NCBI RefSeq assembly: GCF_900103935.1
Contig: NZ_FNIC01000003.1
Location: 372,001 to 436,000 of the forward strand
DNA: 64,000 nt
Source: Nocardioides szechwanensis
Lineage (GTDB): Bacteria; Actinomycetota; Actinomycetes; Propionibacteriales; Nocardioidaceae
Reading direction: 5' to 3'
Made by a program: the position numbers and the translations under genes. Of this stretch, positions 1 through 7,587 are shown piece by piece; position 1 is the stretch's first letter; each line of letters starts with the position of its first letter. Below the pieces are notes generated by a model. It did not search any database. It was given only the letters and a program-made list of their open reading frames with translations, and was not told where the DNA came from.

Positions 1-2018
1 CCGACCCGGGGGAAGTCGCCGTCGTCGAGGCCGACCAGACAGACCACGCGGTGGGGCACCGACCGCATCGGGACCATGGTGCAGACGGTGAGCGTGCCGG
101 TGCGGAAGTTGGCGCGGGTCGGCCGGCCGCCGAGCCGGGCGTGCAGCATCGCGCGTACGTCGGCGAGCCGGAGCTCGACGCCGCTGCCGCTCGCGCCGCT
201 GGTGGCATCGGCTGCGCGCGCCAGCTCGCGCTCGAACTGCGGCAGCTGCCAGGCGTCGTCGGCCGACACCTCGGCCAGGCCGCGTACGCCGTCGCGCAAC
301 GCGCCCATCCAGTCGGCCACGGTGACGGCGTCATCCATCGCGTGCAGGCAGGTGTCGAGCCGGTGCACCAGCTCGGCGAGCCGGCCGGCGAGGTCGATGT
401 CGTCGCTGCCCACGTCGTCGAGGGGCAGCCCGCGACCGAGGTGGTGGTGGTCGTCGCCGCTCATGGCGACCCCGAGCAGGATCCGGTCGAGGCCGGCCCG
501 CCAGGTGTTGTGCTCGAACTGCTGCATGTCGAACGACGCCCGTTGCGCGGCGTCGAGACCCCACCGGATGCCGGCCTCCGCGACCCAGCCGGCGACCCGC
601 GAGAGGTGGTCGTCGGTCAGCCCGAACCGCAGCCGGACCGGCTCGGTGCCGGCCAGGTCGAGCACCTCGCTCGCCGTCACCCGCCCACCGGCCAGCTCGA
701 CCAGGCTCGCGGCGACCCCCAGCAGAGGGTTGGTGCTGCTGAGCGCGCGGTCGGCGAGCCGGACCCGCAGTCGGTGGGCCGGGTGGCCGTCCTCGTCGCT
801 GCTCTCCACCACGTCGGCCAGGCCGAACCCGGCCGAGATCAGTGGCGCGTAGGTCTCGATGTCAGGACACATCACGACGATGTCGCGGGGCTCGAGCGTC
901 GGGTCGTCCTGGAGCAGCCCGACCAGCACCTCGCGGAGCACGTCGATCTGGCGGGCGGGGCCGTGGCAGGCGTGGATCTGGAGGCTGCGGTCGTCGACCC
1001 GGTGCACCCGCAGGGCTCGCGTGGCCGGGTCGGGAGCACGGTTGGCGCGCAGGTCGGCCTGGAGCCAGCCGAGCATGGTGTCGCTCTCCGGGATGGCGCT
1101 GGTGGGGACCGACGGGCCGTCCAACCCGTCGAGGACCCGGCGCAGCTCGCGGGTGTCGCGCCCCAGCGACGCGAGCAGCGGGTGGTCGACCAGGTCGGCG
1201 GAGGTGTCGTCGGCGCGCGCGACGACCCCGCCCGCCCCGGTCAGCGCGTCCCACAGCGCCGGCGAGGGCTGCGGCAGCCAGAGGTGGACGTCGCGGTGCT
1301 CGCCGAGCGCGCGCAGCAGCGCCACCTCGGTGACCGGCAGCCGGGTGTGGCCGAACAGCGACAGCCGCGGCGGCAGGTCGAGCCCGTCGCCGCCGGCGGC
1401 CAGGAGCCCGAGCGTCCGCTCGTGTCGTACGTCGGGCGGCTCGGCGTCGACCCGCTCGAGCAGCCGTCGCCACAGCTGGGGCTGCCACGCGAGGTCGGGG
1501 TCGAGCTCACGGCCGACGCCGTCGGTGTCACGCCCCTCGCGCCAGTCGGTGACGAGCTGCGGCCTCTGGACGGCGTAGGACGCGAAGAGGCCGGCGAGGC
1601 GGCGGGCGACGGAGTAGCGGCGGTTGCGTCGCAGCAGCCGCTCGTCGCCCTCGAGCCCGTGGCCGAGGTGGGCGGCGAGGGTGGCGCACCACGGCTCGTC
1701 GAGGCTGTCGTCGATGGTCGCGAGCAGCGGCCACACCATCCGGTCGGGGTCCCACACGTCGTCGCGCTCGCGGTCGAGCAGCAGGCTCACCAGCGAGCGG
1801 GGGTTGAGGAACCGCACCCCCGCGCAGACCCCGTCACCGCCGCGCGGACCGGCCCCGAGCCGGTGCGACAGCCGCTGGGTCAGCCACCGCTCCACGCCCT
1901 TCGCGGGCACCACCACGACCTCCTCGGCGAAGGGGTCGGCCAGCGGAGACGCGAGCAGCTCGCCGAGGGCGTCGGCGAGCTGGTCGGTGCGCGGCGCGCG
2001 GTGGAGCTGGAGCGTCAT
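1..2018 (-). CDS. recC: RecC, exodeoxyribonuclease V subunit gamma (3' end outside window)
   Basis: RecC is the Chi-recognising subunit of the RecBCD helicase-nuclease, which processes double-strand breaks for RecA. About 672 N-terminal residues are inside the window; the family is usually about 1,100 long, so the C-terminal part lies to the left. The N-terminus reads MTLQLHRAPRTDQLADALG. Near residues 640-670 the conserved RecC stretch CTMVPMRSVPHRVVCLVG is followed by LDDGDFPR. ATG 2018 was chosen because the frame begins with the family's N-terminus there and a TAGGGT -10-like box lies nine bases upstream. recB and recD would be expected beyond the left edge. The gene above ends 37 bp away on the same strand. 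Confidence 0.93.
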   Translation of the reverse strand, partial: MTLQLHRAPRTDQLADALGELLASPLADPFAEEVVVVPAKGVERWLTQRLSHRLGAGPRGGDGVCAGVRFLNPRSLVSLLLDRERDDVWDPDRMVWPLLATIDDSLDEPWCATLAAHLGHGLEGDERLLRRNRRYSVARRLAGLFASYAVQRPQLVTDWREGRDTDGVGRELDPDLAWQPQLWRRLLERVDAEPPDVRHERTLGLLAAGGDGLDLPPRLSLFGHTRLPVTEVALLRALGEHRDVHLWLPQPSPALWDALTGAGGVVARADDTSADLVDHPLLASLGRDTRELRRVLDGLDGPSVPTSAIPESDTMLGWLQADLRANRAPDPATRALRVHRVDDRSLQIHACHGPARQIDVLREVLVGLLQDDPTLEPRDIVVMCPDIETYAPLISAGFGLADVVESSDEDGHPAHRLRVRLADRALSSTNPLLGVAASLVELAGGRVTASEVLDLAGTEPVRLRFGLTDDHLSRVAGWVAEAGIRWGLDAAQRASFDMQQFEHNTWRAGLDRILLGVAMSGDDHHHLGRGLPLDDVGSDDIDLAGRLAELVHRLDTCLHAMDDAVTVADWMGALRDGVRGLAEVSADDAWQLPQFERELARAADATSGASGSGVELRLADVRAMLHARLGGRPTRANFRTGTLTVCTMVPMRSVPHRVVCLVGLDDGDFPRV

Positions 2019-2027
2019 TTGCCGCCG

Positions 2028-2033
2028 ACCCTA
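2028..2033 (-). promoter_or_regulatory. -10-like box of recC (leaderless type)
   Basis: TAGGGT on the minus strand, nine bases before the recC ATG. It fits the TAnnnT box that recurs just upstream of several starts in this window. No convincing -35 was seen. Confidence 0.4.
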
Positions 2034-2055
2034 GTGCGGGGTGCCGACAGGTCGG

Positions 2056-2664
2056 TCAGAGCAGGTCCTGCACCCGGTCGACGAGCGAGTCCTTCACGGC
2101 CTGGGTGACCGCGGCCTCGACCTGCGCGTTGAGGCTCGCCTGGTCGTCGAGGTCCGCCAGGACCTCCCGCAGGTCGAGGTCCTCGATCGCCCGGACGAGC
2201 ACGTCGTCGGTCTTCAGGGCGGAGTCGATGACGGAGTCCGGGAGCGCGCGGATCGCGATCTCGAGGAAGCGGTTGAGGTCCGCGTTATCGAGTGCCTCGT
2301 CGACCAGCTCCGAGGAGGGCGGCAGCGTCCCGTCGTCCTCCATCCGCCGTACGGCGGCCGTCAGGCCGTCGCGCAGGGCGTCGACCTCCTCGTCGGTGCG
2401 GGTCCCACCCTGGCCGAGCTCGAGCGTGAGCGCCTCGCGGCTGACACCGAGCGCGCAGGCGGCCTCGTCGATGCCGATCAGCACCAGCCGCTCGGTGAGG
2501 CCGTCGATGCCGTCGGCCTGCGAGGTGACGATGCGCTCCAGGCACGGGTCGGCCGTCTTCAGCGGCTCGAACGACCCGCCGCCCTGGGCGACCTGGACCG
2601 ACAGCACCCCGCCGACCAGGACCAGCGCGGCCACCGCCAGGCCGGCATCGCCCGGGCGGATCAT
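2056..2664 (-). CDS. Membrane-anchored protein of unknown function, co-translated with the MFS transporter
   Basis: I do not recognise a family. The 202-residue protein has one N-terminal hydrophobic segment (about residues 7-27, rich in Ala, Val and Leu), then a soluble, acidic, mostly helical region with many Asp-Leu pairs. It is therefore probably anchored in the membrane with its bulk outside the cell, although the topology is inferred. Its ATG overlaps the stop of the MFS gene by four bases (ATGA), so the two are translated together and may work together. The transporter itself carries a charged extra segment that could be a contact surface. Codon use is like the neighbours. Confidence 0.75.
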   Translation of the reverse strand: MIRPGDAGLAVAALVLVGGVLSVQVAQGGGSFEPLKTADPCLERIVTSQADGIDGLTERLVLIGIDEAACALGVSREALTLELGQGGTRTDEEVDALRDGLTAAVRRMEDDGTLPPSSELVDEALDNADLNRFLEIAIRALPDSVIDSALKTDDVLVRAIEDLDLREVLADLDDQASLNAQVEAAVTQAVKDSLVDRVQDLL

Positions 2665-4007
2665 GCCGACCTCCGCCGGCGCGGTGCGACCACGACGAGC
2701 AGGGCCACCAACGCCAGGCCACCGCCGATCAGGAACGAGTCGCGGAAGGCCCGGTTGGCGGCCCGCTCCAGCTGCGAGTCGAGGGCTCGCTCGAGCTCGG
2801 CCGCGGCCGCCCGCTCCTCAGCCGTGTCGAGGTCCAGCGTCCCGAAGGCGCGGTGCAGGTCGGGGACCTGGCCCTGCTGCTGCGACAGCTCGTCGCCGAG
2901 TGCCTCCACCAGCTCGATCTTGTCCTCCGGCTTCAGCGGTGCGTCGATCACCAGGGAGGTGATCGCCTCCTGGGCGGGCACCTCGGCGTCGCGGAGGTCC
3001 GAGGTGAAGACCGGCGTCAGGATCGCGAGTCCCACGACCACGCCGAGGTGCCGGGCACCGATCGTCCACCCCGCGTGCCGCGCGCGCGGCAAGCGCAGGT
3101 CCAACGCCTGGGCCGTCAGCCGGTCGACGGTCAGGCCGAGCCCGAGGCCGACCAGCGCCTGCGGCGCGACCGTCCAGAGCAGGTGAGACGACGGGAGGAG
3201 CCCCAGCCCGACGAGCCCCCCGGCGACCAGGAAGCAGCCCACCGCCGCCTCGACCTCGGGCGAGGGCCGCAGCAGGCGCGCGAGCGGGCTGGAGGCCAGC
3301 GCCGCGACCGGCACGACCGACACGGTGAGGGCGGCGGTCGCCGGCGAGCGGCTCCAGCCCTCGACCAGGAGCAGTACCAGCAGGAACAGCGCCGCCGTGA
3401 GTGCCGCCGACAGCAGGGCGAGGGTGAGGTTCGGGCGTACCGCCGGACGGTGCCGGTCCGGCGTCAGGTCCGGTACGGCGCGTACGGCGAGCGCCGCCGG
3501 CACCGCCAGCGCCGCGAACGGCACCTGCACCACGAAGATCGCCTCCCACGAGAACGCCTCCGTCAGCAGCCCGCCCGCGACCGGGCCGGCCGCCGTACCG
3601 ACCACTCCGGCGGTCACCCAGGCCGCCACCCCGCGGCGCTCGCCCCAGTCGGCGACCATGAGCTCCAGGCAGCCGACCAGCGCCAGCGCCCCGCCGACCG
3701 CCTGCACGCACCGGGCCGTGATCAGCATGTCGATCGAGCCCGCGACCGCGCACCAGGCCGAGGCGCCGGCGAACACCGCGATCCCGACGGCGGCGAAGAT
3801 CCGCGGCGGGACCCGCACCAGACCCATCGCAGTCGGCACCGCGCAGAGCCCGAGCACGAGGTTGAACGAGATCAGCACCCACGCGACCTGGCCGACGGTG
3901 GCGTCCAGCTCCTGGAGGATGTCGGGCAGGGCGAGCGTCACCACCGCCGAGTCCGCGAGCACCAGCGCCACGGTCACGGCGAGCAGGGGACCCACGGCGC
4001 GACGCAC
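2661..4007 (-). CDS. MFS transporter, DHA2/EmrB-QacA-like
   Basis: A 448-residue major facilitator, probably a proton-driven drug or metabolite exporter in the inner membrane. TM1 (about residues 5-28) contains the DSAVVTLALPDI motif typical of the DHA2 group. Further features are ARCVQAVGGALAL, and TAGVVGTAAGPVAGGLL, a form of antiporter motif C. Unusually, about 100 charged, helical residues (roughly 310-420) lie between the penultimate and last membrane segments. The substrate cannot be read from the sequence. It overlaps the downstream 202-codon gene by four bases and diverges from the cupin gene across 75 bp. Confidence 0.85.
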   Translation of the reverse strand: MRRAVGPLLAVTVALVLADSAVVTLALPDILQELDATVGQVAWVLISFNLVLGLCAVPTAMGLVRVPPRIFAAVGIAVFAGASAWCAVAGSIDMLITARCVQAVGGALALVGCLELMVADWGERRGVAAWVTAGVVGTAAGPVAGGLLTEAFSWEAIFVVQVPFAALAVPAALAVRAVPDLTPDRHRPAVRPNLTLALLSAALTAALFLLVLLLVEGWSRSPATAALTVSVVPVAALASSPLARLLRPSPEVEAAVGCFLVAGGLVGLGLLPSSHLLWTVAPQALVGLGLGLTVDRLTAQALDLRLPRARHAGWTIGARHLGVVVGLAILTPVFTSDLRDAEVPAQEAITSLVIDAPLKPEDKIELVEALGDELSQQQGQVPDLHRAFGTLDLDTAEERAAAAELERALDSQLERAANRAFRDSFLIGGGLALVALLVVVAPRRRRSA

Positions 4008-4069
4008 GCGGCCATCTTGTCAGGCGGCCGCGCGGGTGGATTCCACGACGAAACGCCGGGTCCATCCCC

Positions 4070-4075
4070 TAGGTT
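4070..4075 (+). promoter_or_regulatory. -10-like box of the cupin gene (leaderless type)
   Basis: TAGGTT lies seven bases before the ATG at 4083, so a transcript from it would start at or next to the start codon. There is no Shine-Dalgarno sequence, which agrees with a leaderless mRNA. Confidence 0.45.
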
Positions 4076-4082
4076 GCGCAGC

Positions 4083-4568
4083 ATGAACCTCAAGAGCCTG
4101 CTCGCCCCCGCCGCTGCCGTCGCCCTGGTCGCCTCGGGAGTGGGGGTCGGCTGGAGCGCCGCCGCCGAGGACCCCGAGCCGGTGGTCGTGGTCCGCGAAC
4201 TGCTGGCCCAGGACGACGCCCCGAAGGGGGCTGCCGACCGGACCCTCGGGCTCAACCGGGTCACCGTGATGCCCGGCGCCAAGCTCGCGTCACACCACCA
4301 CCCGGGCACCCAGATCGCCTATGTCGAGACCGGCGTCCTCACCTACACGGTCGAGACGTCGTCGGTGGTCGTCCACACCGGACCCTCCGACGACCCCCGG
4401 GTCGTACGCCGGGTCGCGGCGGGCCAGACCGCCCGGCTCAAGCCCGGGATGTGGATCGTCGAGCAGCCGAACATGACCCACCACGCGGCCAACAAGGACG
4501 CCACTCCGGTGGTGCTCTACATCTCCACGCTGTTCCGCACCGGCGCTCCGGCCGCCATCCTGGATTGA
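4083..4568 (+). CDS. Secreted cupin-domain protein
   Basis: A 161-residue protein with an N-terminal signal peptide (positive MNLK, then a hydrophobic stretch to about residue 27, likely cleaved near SAAAED). A small cupin barrel follows. Residues 71-73 are three His in SHHHPGTQIAYVETG, the usual first cupin motif, and MTHHAANKD supplies His near the second motif, so a bound metal is plausible. The enzymatic role is unknown; secreted cupins of this size may be binding proteins or small dioxygenases. ATG 4083 gives a proper signal peptide; the open frame continues far upstream but only as a shadow of the MFS gene. Confidence 0.82.
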   Translation: MNLKSLLAPAAAVALVASGVGVGWSAAAEDPEPVVVVRELLAQDDAPKGAADRTLGLNRVTVMPGAKLASHHHPGTQIAYVETGVLTYTVETSSVVVHTGPSDDPRVVRRVAAGQTARLKPGMWIVEQPNMTHHAANKDATPVVLYISTLFRTGAPAAILD

Positions 4569-4580
4569 CCGGGGAGCGGG

Positions 4581-5069
4581 TCAGTCGTCGCCCCAGTGGG
4601 CTTCCTCGTCGGCGCGCTCGAGGTCGGCCTCGAGCCGGGCGACGGCATCGGCGTCGCCGTGGAATCGGCGGTAGCTGTAGACGATCAGCGCCAGCGCGAT
4701 GAACGCGGACACGATCTGGGTGCCCGCGGTGGCGAGCCCACCGGGCAGCCACCACGAGTCGGAGACCGGCCACCACTCCGGTGACGGCGGGGACCAGATC
4801 CAGAGGCCACCGGCGGCGAACAGGAGGAGTGCCCCGGTCACGGAGGCGACCACCCGGGGGATGGTCTCGACGCTCTCGGCAGCGCCCTTGAGCGCGCGGA
4901 ACTTGATCGGCGCCAGCCGGCGCTCCGCCCATTCGTACTGCTGGGACAGGATCGCGAGCCCGCCGAAGACCATCAGCAGCCCGGGCCCGGGGAGCACGAG
5001 GGCGGCGATGCCGGCCACCACGAGCAGCCAGCCGACGGCCTCCACCCCGATGCGCTTGGCCGTCTTCAT
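4581..5069 (-). CDS. PGPGW-family transmembrane protein
   Basis: A 162-residue membrane protein of the putative PGPGW transmembrane family, whose role is unknown. The signature appears as LVLPGPGLLMVFGGLAILS around residues 23-41, followed by QYEWAERRL and a short amphipathic part. Two further membrane segments lie near residues 80-98 and 120-142. It converges on the cupin gene with 12 bp between stops, and its product probably sits in the inner membrane. Its ATG at 5069 follows an 8-residue basic N-terminus (MKTAKRIG). Nothing suggests regulation. Confidence 0.82.
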   Translation of the reverse strand: MKTAKRIGVEAVGWLLVVAGIAALVLPGPGLLMVFGGLAILSQQYEWAERRLAPIKFRALKGAAESVETIPRVVASVTGALLLFAAGGLWIWSPPSPEWWPVSDSWWLPGGLATAGTQIVSAFIALALIVYSYRRFHGDADAVARLEADLERADEEAHWGDD

Positions 5070-5132
5070 GTGGCGAGCATTCCAGAGCCGACCAACCCAG
5101 GCATCCGGGTTGACCCTGGGTCGACCCCCGGG

Positions 5133-5624
5133 CTACCCCCCGAACTGGGCGACGTAGGCCCGCCCCTCGTCGCTGAGGGTGCCGTGCGCCTCGGCCACCT
5201 TCGCCCACCGCAGCGACATCCGCATGAAGCGCAGCGGGTTGTAGATGTCCTCCTCGCGGCTGAAGAGTCCGTCGCCGGCGTAGGTCATGATCGTCAGGTT
5301 GGACGCCTCGTGCACCGAGCCGTCGCCGGGGTCGGGCATCAGGTTGCGCACCTCGCAGATCAGCCGCGAGGTCGGCGCGTCGACCACCTGCCAGGCCAGC
5401 GGGAAGCCGGTCATCGCCCCGCCGGGGAACGACGTCATCGTGGCGACCGACCACTCCCGGATGGCGTCGCGGCCACGGAAGGTGCCGAACGCGTGCTCGA
5501 CGTACTCCGCGTCCTCGGTGAAGCTCAGCGCGAAGTCGTCCCAGTCGCCGGTGCGCGCGTGCTCCTGCACCCGGGCGTGCATGGCGGCGTAGGCCTCGGT
5601 GATCTCGTCGGCGCTGAAGGTCAT
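5133..5624 (-). CDS. NTF2/SnoaL-like protein
   Basis: A 163-residue protein with the cone-shaped NTF2-like fold, a family that includes ketosteroid isomerases, polyketide cyclases and hydratases. Visible signs are the helical N-terminus (DEITEAYAAMHARVQEHA), WDDFALSFTEDAEYVEH with the usual Trp-Asp and Asp-Ala pairs, GRDAIREW, and the later LICEVRN strand. An in-frame TTG at 5636 would add four residues; ATG 5624 is preferred because the family begins there and a weak GGTTGG ribosome site is nearby. The palindrome at 5646-5659 resembles the KstR operator of sterol catabolism, which would fit a steroid-active enzyme, but this is only a hint. Confidence 0.8.
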   Translation of the reverse strand: MTFSADEITEAYAAMHARVQEHARTGDWDDFALSFTEDAEYVEHAFGTFRGRDAIREWSVATMTSFPGGAMTGFPLAWQVVDAPTSRLICEVRNLMPDPGDGSVHEASNLTIMTYAGDGLFSREEDIYNPLRFMRMSLRWAKVAEAHGTLSDEGRAYVAQFGG

Positions 5625-5645
5625 GGCCACATCCAACCAAGGAAC

Positions 5646-5659
5646 GAGAACAGGTTCTA
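5646..5659. promoter_or_regulatory. KstR-like palindromic operator
   Basis: GAGAACAGGTTCTA contains the perfect 12-bp palindrome AGAAC-AG-GTTCT. It matches seven of the eight fixed positions of the published mycobacterial KstR consensus TnnAACnnGTTnnA. It lies 21 bases upstream of the NTF2-like gene start. Other TetR-type repressors use similar palindromes. Confidence 0.45.
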
Positions 5660-5685
5660 GTGGCTCAGGGCACAGGAACGTCGGC

Positions 5686-5715
5686 TTGCTCTACTGAGTC
5701 CGGTCAATGCATAAT
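5686..5715 (+). promoter_or_regulatory. Possible promoter of the TauE/SafE gene
   Basis: TTGCTC (5686-5691) and CATAAT (5710-5715) are separated by 18 bases in the AT-richest part of this region. This would give a leader of about 80 bases before ATG 5800. The rest of 5625-5799 shows no open frame. Confidence 0.4.
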
Positions 5716-5799
5716 CTCTAGTAAGTCAGTAGCAAACTGGCGTACACACGACTATGTCGGGTCCGGTGCAGGACTCGAACGGCCGGAAGGTTCACCCGC

Positions 5800-6714
5800 A
5801 TGCGCAAGCTCATCGTCCTGGGGTTCGTCGGACTCCTCGCCCAGCTCATCGACGGCTCGCTCGGCATGGCCTACGGGGTGACGTCCTCGACGCTCCTGCT
5901 GGCCGCCGGCCTGGCTCCCGCGTCCGCCTCGGCCGCCGTCCACTTCTCGGAGATCGGCACCTCGCTGGTCTCCGGCTTCTCCCACCACAAGCTCGGCAAC
6001 GTCGACTGGCGCACGGTCTCGATCCTCGCTCTCCCCGGCTTCGTCGGCGCCTTCGCCGGCGCCACGTTCCTCGCGAGCCTCGACGGCGACGCCGCCAAGC
6101 CCTGGGTCGCGGGCCTGCTCCTGACGCTCGGCGTGTACGTCGTGTGGCGGTTCCTGGTGCTCGGCGGGCGCCGGCCCACCTTCAAGAGCCGCCCGTCGGC
6201 CGCGATGCTGGCGCCCATGGGCCTGTTCGGCGGCGCGCTCGACTCGATCGGCGGCGGCGGCTGGGGCCCCGTGGGCACCACCACCCTGCTCTCCTCGGGT
6301 CGGCTCGAACCGCGCAAGGTCGTGGGCTCGATCGACACCTCGGAGTTCGTGGTCGCGGTCGGTGGCTCGCTCGGCTTCCTCTTCGCGCTGAGCTCGCAGG
6401 AAATCCCCTGGAGCTACGCCCTGGCCCTCCTGGCCGGCGGCGTGATCGCCGCTCCGGTCGCCGCCTGGCTGGTCAAGAAGCTCGCCGCACGGGTGCTCGG
6501 CGTGGCCGCCGGCGGCCTGATCATCGTCACCAACTCCAAGACCATCGCCGAGGCGCTCGGCGCCGGCACCACCACGGTCATCGCGGTCGCCGCCACCCTC
6601 GCCGTCGTCTGGGTCGTCGGGATCGTCGTGGCCGTGCGCCAGGAGCGCTACTCGCGCCTAGCGGACAGCGATGTCAGCGACCGACGCCTTGAAGTGGCGG
6701 GCGAGCGTGCGTGA
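5800..6714 (+). CDS. TauE/SafE-family membrane transporter
   Basis: A 304-residue inner-membrane protein of the TauE/SafE (sulfite/organosulfonate exporter, formerly DUF81) family. The N-terminus MRKLIVLGFVGLLAQLIDGS leads into GMAYGV and ASAAVHFSEIGTSLVSGFSHH, a well-conserved stretch, and a second half repeats the pattern (LDSIGGGGWGPVGTTTL). About eight membrane helices are apparent. The actual substrate is unknown; sulfite, sulfonates or sulfur-containing acids are usual. A GGAAGG ribosome site lies nine bases before ATG 5800. The last 57 bp overlap the 3' end of the convergent SGNH gene, more than is usual here. Confidence 0.88.
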   Translation: MRKLIVLGFVGLLAQLIDGSLGMAYGVTSSTLLLAAGLAPASASAAVHFSEIGTSLVSGFSHHKLGNVDWRTVSILALPGFVGAFAGATFLASLDGDAAKPWVAGLLLTLGVYVVWRFLVLGGRRPTFKSRPSAAMLAPMGLFGGALDSIGGGGWGPVGTTTLLSSGRLEPRKVVGSIDTSEFVVAVGGSLGFLFALSSQEIPWSYALALLAGGVIAAPVAAWLVKKLAARVLGVAAGGLIIVTNSKTIAEALGAGTTTVIAVAATLAVVWVVGIVVAVRQERYSRLADSDVSDRRLEVAGERA

Positions 6715-7530
6715 CCTGGTCGCGCTGAGGTGCAGGTCGTCGAAGAACGTGTAGATGTCGTCGACCTTGCCGTAGCAGGTCTCGGCGGTGCACACGGCTC
6801 CGTTGGTCGTGAGGTAGCGCCCCTTGCCCACGAGCGGCCTCATGGCGTTCTTGACCCAGCGCCTGTTGGCACCCTCCGAGTGGAGCGCCTGGTTGCGCGG
6901 CAGTGAGCAGACGAAGGGCCGGCGACCCTCGGGGCACAGCGCGCCGTCAGGGACCTCCAGCGACTGCCCGATCACGTCGGTCGAGACCCGCGCCGCACCG
7001 AGCCGGCGGAAGAGCCGCGGGGTGTCGGTCTCGAGGTCCTGCGCGATCAGCGCGGCGTAGCTCTCCTCCGGCGGCGTGCCCTGGCGCAGCGGCGTGAGGT
7101 AGCGGTCCCAGGCGCCACCCAGGACGACCTTCGTCTTGAGGCCCGCGCGCTTGCGGTTGAGCACGTAGCGCAGCGCCAGGTCGTTGGACTTCTCGCAGGA
7201 CGACGCGTTCTTGCGCTGCTTCGGCGTCTTCAGGTTGGGGTCCATCGGCGGGCACCCGCCCATCAGGAACGCCACCAGGTTGACGTTGCGGCCCTTGGTC
7301 GCTCCCTTCAGCGCCGGGATCATCTGCCACGCGTGCGAGTCGCCCCACAGCACCACCGTGGGCCGACCCTGCTGGTAGGTGGTGAGCTTGCACATCCCCG
7401 GCTTCTGCGGGATCAGGTCCTGGGGGTCCACGCAGCTGCGCGGCATCCGGGGGTAGTCGCGCCGGGGGCTGGCCGCGTCGGCAGGAGCCGCCAGCCCGAG
7501 CCCCGAGATCATCAGCGCCAGCGCCAGCAC
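6658..7530 (-). CDS. Stand-alone SGNH-domain protein, paralog of the acyltransferase C-terminus
   Basis: About 290 residues: a signal-like hydrophobic N-terminus cut near PADAASP, then an SGNH hydrolase-fold domain. The nucleophile motif GDSHAW is at residues 63-68 (Ser65) and the D-x-x-H pair is in FFDDLHLS (Asp264, His267). The domain is clearly similar to the C-terminal domain of the 690-residue acyltransferase in the same operon (shared DLIPQKPG, PTVVLWGDSHAW, VNLVAF). It probably acts outside the cell as an O-acyl transferase or esterase. The start is uncertain: GTG 7530 gives an N-terminus without positive charge, whereas the in-frame upstream codons (RSPLRYAGA) look like the missing n-region but have no ATG or GTG. 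Confidence 0.8.
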   Translation of the reverse strand: MLALALMISGLGLAAPADAASPRRDYPRMPRSCVDPQDLIPQKPGMCKLTTYQQGRPTVVLWGDSHAWQMIPALKGATKGRNVNLVAFLMGGCPPMDPNLKTPKQRKNASSCEKSNDLALRYVLNRKRAGLKTKVVLGGAWDRYLTPLRQGTPPEESYAALIAQDLETDTPRLFRRLGAARVSTDVIGQSLEVPDGALCPEGRRPFVCSLPRNQALHSEGANRRWVKNAMRPLVGKGRYLTTNGAVCTAETCYGKVDDIYTFFDDLHLSATRSRTLARHFKASVADIAVR

Positions 7531-7587
7531 TGCGCCGGCGTACCGAAGTGGAGACCGCAGGAGAGAGTGGTGAAGGGTGACGATGGC

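Noticed and set aside
51-2108. A 685-codon open frame opposite recC
   Set aside because: Composition is typical of a GC shadow; the opposite strand has the RecC motifs.
2853-4082. N-terminal 410-codon extension of the cupin frame
   Set aside because: It is antisense to the MFS gene with shadow composition; the signal peptide begins at ATG 4083.
5768-5780. GCAGGACTCGAAC, the complement of a tRNA T-loop (GTTCGAGTCCTGC)
   Set aside because: The flanks do not form a T stem, no acceptor or anticodon arm is present, and there is no integrase nearby. It may be chance or a very old tRNA fragment; it does not support a tRNA gene or attachment site.
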